8,607 nucleotides of DNA. It comes from Elusimicrobiaceae bacterium. Lineage in GTDB: Bacteria > Elusimicrobiota > Elusimicrobia > Elusimicrobiales > Elusimicrobiaceae. Under the pieces are notes generated by a model that was not told the DNA's origin, did not search any database, and worked only from the letters and a program-made list of their open reading frames with translations. Location: contig JAGCKY010000064.1 of assembly GCA_017647245.1 (NCBI GenBank), positions 1 through 8,607 on the forward strand. The letters are read 5' to 3'. Below are positions 5,588 to 8,607 of the stretch, piece after piece (positions within the stretch are counted from its first letter, which is position 1; every line of letters begins with the position of its first letter). The translations under genes were made by a program, and so were the position numbers.

Positions 5588-5919
5588 AAAAGGGCGGTTC
5601 GATATTATATTGGGCATAGAACTTTTGAGTGTTATAGTGTCCAAACTGTGACCACTACTTTCATAGTTCTCGGAAATTTTTTGATACTTCTCATACTTTC
5701 CTCGTCGAGCGAGTATAATTATACTATAAGAGAATTTTTCGGGAATTTGAGTGTCACAAATAGTAAAAGCGATTTGTGCTAATATAACGGATATTTTGTC
5801 GATGAGAAAAGCACATTTTTCGGCAATTTACTGTGTACCATACAGGGTCCACTAACAATATACAAGATTAGCGTAATTTTGCTCATTTTGCTCAAAAAAC
5901 GTCGTCGAGGAAGTATAAG

Positions 5920-5947
5920 AAAAAACCCACTCTCGTCTGAGAATGGG
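5920..5947 (-). terminator. Rho-independent terminator, minus strand, downstream of A3 (inside B)
   Basis: CCCACTCTC (5926-5934) pairs with GAGAATGGG (5939-5947), with one G-U pair in minus RNA and the loop GTCT. A T6 tract follows on the minus strand. It is nearly identical to the terminator of the tRNA-Glu gene at 8502-8532, including the 14-base distance to the core. This is what would remain if this site was once the tRNA-Glu 3' flank. Confidence 0.8.
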
Positions 5948-5961
5948 TAATTTAAATCGAA

Positions 5962-6165
5962 CGCCCTCTAGGTGCGCCGAACTACCGTCGAGAGGGTGTC
6001 CACTTTGGTGTACCATTCTTTTATTATAATTTTTCGAACTTCCCATTATCATTTTGGCACTCGGCTAGTTCGAGTTTCTGGTGTGCGTAGCAAGGATTAG
6101 TGCTTTTTGGCAATTCTGCCCCACGCACCAAAAATACCCCACATGTGCGGGGAAACCCCGGTCTT
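5962..6165 (-). repeat. Element A3: tRNA-Glu 3'-end core, blocks I and II, plus tail
   Basis: The core is 5962-5972, block I runs to GTGTACC at 6008-6014 and differs from A1 by one base over most of its length, the spacer is 48 bases, and block II is 6063-6100. The tail shared with A2 runs to about 6165, with GGCAATTCTGCC and CCACATGTG. On the minus strand the spacer has TATAAT shortly before block I, a possible -10 box without a clear -35. The CCCTCT/AGAGGG minihelix of A1 is kept. Confidence 0.7.
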
Positions 6166-6204
6166 TGACCTTAAACCCCGTTTGTGGGCCGATTTCGGGG
6201 CTTG

Positions 6205-6247
6205 TTTTGGCGGACTTTCAAATGTGCTACAATACTAGGAAAGGAGA
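6205..6247 (+). promoter_or_regulatory. Promoter and ribosome binding site of the ankyrin gene
   Basis: TGC followed by TACAAT (6228-6233) is an extended -10. The -35 region is poorly defined within TTGTTTTGGCGG (from 6202). The strong Shine-Dalgarno AAGGAG (6241-6246) lies five bases before the ATG at 6252 and close to the expected transcript start, giving a leader of only about 12 bases. Confidence 0.5.
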
Positions 6248-6251
6248 ATTT

Positions 6252-7223
6252 ATGAGTGAAAATGCACAATTTTGGATTGTCGTAATTTTCTTTGCAGTTG
6301 TAGGAATTGTAATGCTAGTAAAACGTTTTAAACTTGCTTCTAGCATGAGGGAGTTTCATGATGCTCTGAAGGATCACAATACGGAAAGAGCCAAGAATGC
6401 TCTGCAAACAATAAAAGATATCAATCTCGTAGAACCAAAAAGCGGATGGACTATTTTATTTTCTGCCGCACTTTATGGGGACCCAGAAATTATTTCAATT
6501 TTGGTGGAGAGGGGAGCTAATGTAAATCATGCAAGTTTTGCTAAAGGGGAGACCCCTTTACATGTAGCAGTAATGATGGGGAAAGTGCCAGCTGTCAAAG
6601 CTCTTCTTGAACTCGGAGCGGATCCAAATGCTCGTGCTCATAGTGGGAAAACACCCATTTTCTACACCGAGTATACAGACAAAAATTATAAAGAGATCAT
6701 CGAACTGCTTGTTTCCAAAGGAGCTAATATTAATGCTTTAGATAAGGATGGGTATAACCCCTTATTTCTTGCCATGTGTCAAGCTATAAGACTTGAGGAT
6801 GAAGAGCCCTTCACGCCGGAAGATGTAAAGACAGTGACAAGTTCTTATGATCTCGCGCTAAAAACCTTCTCCCACGTAAAAAAAGTGGTGTACGCTAAGG
6901 AACGAATTGAATCACTCATAACTGCAGGAGCAGATATTAACTTCCATTCTGAGTATGAGGGAATGACTCCTTTAATGATTGCTTGTATGGCTGGTTGGGA
7001 TGGAATCGCTAAAATGTTATGTGAGAAAGGTGCAAATATTAACGATACAGATGATCGGGGAGAAACGGCTTTAATGCAAGCTTGTACGAAGAAATATCCC
7101 AAAATTGTATCCCTTCTGATTGAAAAAGGATGTAATAAGAATACTAAGAATAACGATGGGAAAACTGCTTTGGAAATTGCAAAAGAAAAAGGGTATAAGG
7201 ATATTATAGAAATTTTAAAATAA
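6252..7223 (+). CDS. Membrane-anchored ankyrin-repeat protein
   Basis: The 323-residue protein starts with one hydrophobic segment (about residues 7-23, then the basic KRFK), which suggests a signal anchor. Ankyrin repeats follow to the end: about 64-94 (GWTILFSAALYGD...GANVN), 98-128 (GETPLHVAV...GADPNA), 131-163, 166-231 (interrupted by a charged insert of about 35 residues at 180-215), 235-265 (GMTPLMIACMAG...GANIND), 268-298 and a short last one. Ankyrin repeats bind other proteins; no catalytic domain is visible. The AAGGAG site fixes the start at 6252; longer upstream reading frames lack a ribosome binding site. The AT-rich base use, unlike the genes to the left, and the position between A3 and B copies fit an acquired accessory gene. 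It is probably co-transcribed with the small membrane protein 15 bases downstream. Confidence 0.88.
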   Translation: MSENAQFWIVVIFFAVVGIVMLVKRFKLASSMREFHDALKDHNTERAKNALQTIKDINLVEPKSGWTILFSAALYGDPEIISILVERGANVNHASFAKGETPLHVAVMMGKVPAVKALLELGADPNARAHSGKTPIFYTEYTDKNYKEIIELLVSKGANINALDKDGYNPLFLAMCQAIRLEDEEPFTPEDVKTVTSSYDLALKTFSHVKKVVYAKERIESLITAGADINFHSEYEGMTPLMIACMAGWDGIAKMLCEKGANINDTDDRGETALMQACTKKYPKIVSLLIEKGCNKNTKNNDGKTALEIAKEKGYKDIIEILK

Positions 7224-7238
7224 AGGAAATTGTTTATT

Positions 7239-7787
7239 ATGGCAAAAATATACCAAATGCAAGCATTGTTGAAGTATTCCATGGATGAAACTCTTCATTC
7301 AGAATTAGAATTAAATCCAGATTCATTGACAACATGCGAAGGGCTTATCGTAGGAAGAGAGTATTTCCTTCAGTTATGCCCAATTATTGCTACTTTTGTA
7401 ATTATGTTTTTAGGATATACAAAATTCTATCAAATACTAGGGTGCAACTTAATAGTAGGAATAGTAACGGCATTAATTTGTAGAATCTTCCCTTTGTATA
7501 AAATATTAACTCTTTCAATGCTTTCCATTTTTTGCGGCATGTTTATCCTTAGATTTTTTATTCATTTCGCAATAATGGGAATATTGGCTTTTACACTTTT
7601 TAAGAATGGTTGGATTCTTGTATACTTTATCATTGCGAGAATCATAAGTGGTCTAATCTCCTCCTTATTAACCGGTTATCAGCAAATGTTAAAACAAAAC
7701 AACGAAATTGCGAATTATGTCTTGAACGGCGGGTACGAGAGACATGTATACAATATCGTTTCCTTTTTTTCTGCTAACCACAAATAA
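7239..7787 (+). CDS. Small polytopic membrane protein of unknown function
   Basis: I do not recognise this 182-residue protein. Residues 1-43 are hydrophilic and mildly acidic (SMDETLHSELELNPDSL). About four or five hydrophobic segments follow between residues 45 and 146, then a hydrophilic C-tail (YQQMLKQNNEIANY...). AAGGAA at 7224-7229 supports ATG 7239; a TTG at 7230 is too near it. The gene follows the ankyrin gene closely and shares its AT-rich base use, so the two products may act together at the membrane. The stop TAA at 7785-7787 is followed, in the same frame, by 39 more sense codons that resemble this protein's own C-terminus, so the 3' end has been rearranged or cut by a nonsense change. 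Confidence 0.72.
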   Translation: MAKIYQMQALLKYSMDETLHSELELNPDSLTTCEGLIVGREYFLQLCPIIATFVIMFLGYTKFYQILGCNLIVGIVTALICRIFPLYKILTLSMLSIFCGMFILRFFIHFAIMGILAFTLFKNGWILVYFIIARIISGLISSLLTGYQQMLKQNNEIANYVLNGGYERHVYNIVSFFSANHK

Positions 7788-7907
7788 AAAGTTCGAATCT
7801 TCTTTTCCGCCACCAAGGACTATTTTTATGCGGAAAGTGATAACATGGAGAAAGATTTACAAGAAGCAGGTTGTATTTATACTTTCTACAATGACTTTTT
7901 AGATTAA
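7788..7907 (+). pseudogene. C-terminal fragment of a paralogue of the preceding membrane protein
   Basis: In frame with the gene before it, 39 codons run from 7788 to a TAA at 7905-7907. The start of the fragment (VRIFFSATKD) mirrors the end of the upstream protein (NIVSFFSANHK) at a 12-codon offset. Several matched codons differ only at third positions (tct/tcc, gct/gcc). The rest (YFYAESDNMEKDLQEAG and onward) is acidic and protein-like. There is no start codon or ribosome binding site at its head. It is best read as the tail left when two related genes recombined, or less likely as an extension reached by readthrough. Confidence 0.5.
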
Positions 7908-7928
7908 ATAGTCCAATCAGAATGTAAT

Positions 7929-7961
7929 AACCGCTCCTAGTAATAAGGGCGGTTTTCTTTT
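7929..7961 (+). terminator. Rho-independent terminator of the ankyrin/membrane-protein operon
   Basis: AACCGCTC (7929-7936) pairs with GGGCGGTT (7947-7954) with one wobble, followed by TTTTCTTTT. It lies 22 bases after the end of the paralogue fragment, which suggests that the fragment's frame is the original end of the transcription unit. Confidence 0.8.
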
Positions 7962-7978
7962 ACCATACGGTGCTCTAA

Positions 7979-8104
7979 AAAGTACATGGTCACTATAGAA
8001 AGGGCGGTTCAATATTATATTAGCTCTCGAACTTTTTAGTGTTAAAGTGTACCATAAGGGTCCACTAACAATATACAAGATTAGCGTAATTTTGCTCATT
8101 TTAC
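7979..8104. repeat. B'': copy of repeat B with an internal deletion
   Basis: Bases 7979-8045 match 5566-5637 of B (GGTCACTATAGAAAGGGCGG, then ATATTATATT, then AACTTTTTAGTG). Bases 8046-8104 match 5833-5890 (GTGTACCATAAGGGTCCAC, then ATATACAAGATTAGCG). About 195 bases of B, including the palindrome, are missing between them. It lies immediately left of the full copy B'. Confidence 0.7.
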
Positions 8105-8139
8105 TTTTTTTGCCAAATCACTACTTTTTGGTATTTTGC

Positions 8140-8546
8140 TATAGTGTCCAAAAGTATGTAGAATGGTCACTATAAAAGTCGCAAAAATTTCTTTTTGTGA
8201 CGGAAAAAACTGTGCCATTATAGTGTCCAAATTGTGACCACTAGTTTCATAGTTTTTGGGAATTTTTTTATACTTCTTATGCTTTCCTCGTCGAGCGAGT
8301 ATAATTATACATAAAGTCAATTTTCCGGGAATTTAAGTGTCACAAATAGTAAAAGCGATTCTGGCTAGTATAACGGACATTTTGTCGACGAGAAAAGCGC
8401 ATTTTACGGCAATTTACTGTGTACCTACAGGGTCCACTAACAATATACAAGATTTTGTTCATTTTGCTCATTTTGCTCAAAAAACGTCGTCGAGGAAGTA
8501 TAAAAAAACACCCACTCTCGTCTGAGAATGGGTAATTAAAAGCGAA
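8140..8546. repeat. B': second full copy of repeat B, ending at the tRNA-Glu gene
   Basis: It carries the landmarks of B in the same order: the inverted repeat at 8140-8174 (11-base arms, one mismatch), the palindrome GTATAATTATAC (8299-8310), GTGTCACAAATAGTAAAAGC (from 8337), GGGTCCACTAACAATATAC (from 8430) and the terminator. It lacks the segment at about 5590-5625 of B and has different sequence there (8176-8217). The 187-base open frame inside it (8337-8525) has an equivalent in B that stops early, so I do not call it a gene. Confidence 0.8.
8502..8532 (-). terminator. Rho-independent terminator of tRNA-Glu
   Basis: CCCACTCTC (8511-8519) and GAGAATGGG (8524-8532), with loop GTCT, pair fully in minus-strand RNA with one G-U. 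A T7 run follows after a short ACA-equivalent gap. The hairpin begins 14 bases past the tRNA 3' end. Confidence 0.8.
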
Positions 8547-8607
8547 CGCCCTCTAGGAGAATCGAACTCCTCTTTTCGGATTGAAAATCCGACGTCCTAA
8601 CCGATAG
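8547..8607 (-). tRNA. tRNA-Glu(UUC), 3' part; the 5' end lies beyond the window
   Basis: Read on the minus strand, the sequence gives the D-arm (CTATCGGTTAGGAC, typical of tRNA-Glu), an anticodon stem TCGGA/TCCGA around the loop TTTTCAA with anticodon TTC, a T-arm with the TTCGATT loop closed by a GGAG/CTCC stem, the 3' acceptor strand AGAGGGC and discriminator G73. CCA is not encoded. The missing 5' end should read GCCCTCT. Its last 11 bases are the sequence repeated at 285, 3337 and 5962. Confidence 0.92.

Larger units (their letters stand above)
5553..5961. repeat. Repeat B (full copy), left of core A3
   Basis: About 410 non-coding bases that recur at 8140-8546 as B'. Shared landmarks in order are an inverted repeat at the left end, TAGTGTCCAAA.TGTGACCACTA (about 5635-5658), TCCTCGTCGAGCGAG followed by the perfect palindrome GTATAATTATAC (5713-5724), GTGTCACAAATAGTAAAAGC (from 5751), TTGTCGATGAGAAAAGC, GGGTCCACTAACAATATAC (from 5845), TTTTGCTCAAAAAACGTCG, the minus-strand terminator and then CGCCCTCTAGG. 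No convincing gene is inside. It ends exactly where the tRNA-derived core of A3 begins, so B and A together could be the two arms of an attachment site. Confidence 0.8.

Noticed and set aside
5441..5644. Minus-strand frames in B and B'' sharing TLKSS..NII.NRPFYS
   Set aside because: A few differences are synonymous, but many are not. The frames overlap the PAP2 gene or the plus terminator, and the full copy B' lacks this segment. A decayed gene cannot be excluded, but I cannot support a call.
5852..6052. Minus-strand peptide in A3 (VHQSGHPLDGSSAHLEG) that is recognisable in A1 and A2
   Set aside because: The frame is open in all copies only because the DNA is conserved. A2 differs from the others mainly by amino-acid-changing substitutions, upstream stops are close, there is no ribosome binding site, and the frame runs on through the terminator.
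7788..7816. TTCGAAT...CCGCCACCA resembling a plus-strand tRNA 3' end or attachment remnant
   Set aside because: The bases are better explained as codons of the paralogue fragment (VRIFFSATK), which aligns with the end of the upstream protein. The T-stem would have a mismatch and the acceptor length does not fit.
8337..8525. 62-codon plus-strand frame with GTG start in B'
   Set aside because: The equivalent frame in B stops after about 35 codons. Differences between copies are mostly amino-acid-changing, and the frame ends inside the tRNA terminator.
1..8607. CRISPR array, transposase, recombinase, rRNA
   Set aside because: Repeats A and B are few, long and far apart, with no regular short repeat-spacer pattern. 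No transposase, integrase or rRNA sequence was found on either strand.

Overview
The window is bacterial: genes are compact, several starts have Shine-Dalgarno sites, terminators are Rho-independent, and the right edge cuts a tRNA-Glu(UUC) gene that lacks an encoded CCA. The gene set (a PreA-like Fe-S flavoprotein, MTA/SAH nucleosidase, flavodoxin-fold reductase) fits an anaerobic, perhaps host-associated bacterium. I cannot fix the phylum; a gut Elusimicrobium-like lineage is only a guess.

Layout. At 1-171 there is a broken-looking minus-strand membrane-protein ORF running off the left edge. Everything to its right is organised by an 11-bp sequence, CGCCCTCTAGG, at 285, 3337, 5962 and 8547. 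The last copy is the 3' end (acceptor strand plus discriminator) of the tRNA-Glu gene on the minus strand. At the other three sites the 11-mer continues into a conserved 139-141 bp non-coding element, called A here, instead of into the tRNA. The window therefore reads as three tandem units of about 3.05, 2.63 and 2.59 kb. Unit 1 (285-3336) is A1, mtnN, a preA-like gene and a flavodoxin-fold reductase. Unit 2 (3337-5961) is A2, a dolichol/phytol-kinase-like membrane protein, a PAP2 phosphatase and a 400-bp non-coding repeat, B. Unit 3 (5962-8546) is A3, a membrane-anchored ankyrin protein, a small membrane protein, a paralogous gene fragment, a deleted copy of B (B'') and a full copy of B (B'), which ends in the tRNA gene. 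All confident genes point rightward; the tRNA and the A elements (if transcribed) point leftward.

How it fits together. The arrangement is what repeated site-specific integration at the tRNA-Glu 3' end would leave: A and B would be the two arms of an attachment site, and each unit a small cassette with one to three genes and no integrase of its own. This is inference from repeat geometry. The rival reading is that A is a family of tRNA-like small RNA genes, since each A copy, like the tRNA, is followed by a minus-strand terminator. Within units the genes make sense in pairs: a lipid kinase with a lipid phosphatase, and an Fe-S dihydropyrimidine-dehydrogenase-like protein with a flavodoxin-fold reductase. 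The unit 3 genes are visibly more AT-rich than those of units 1 and 2.
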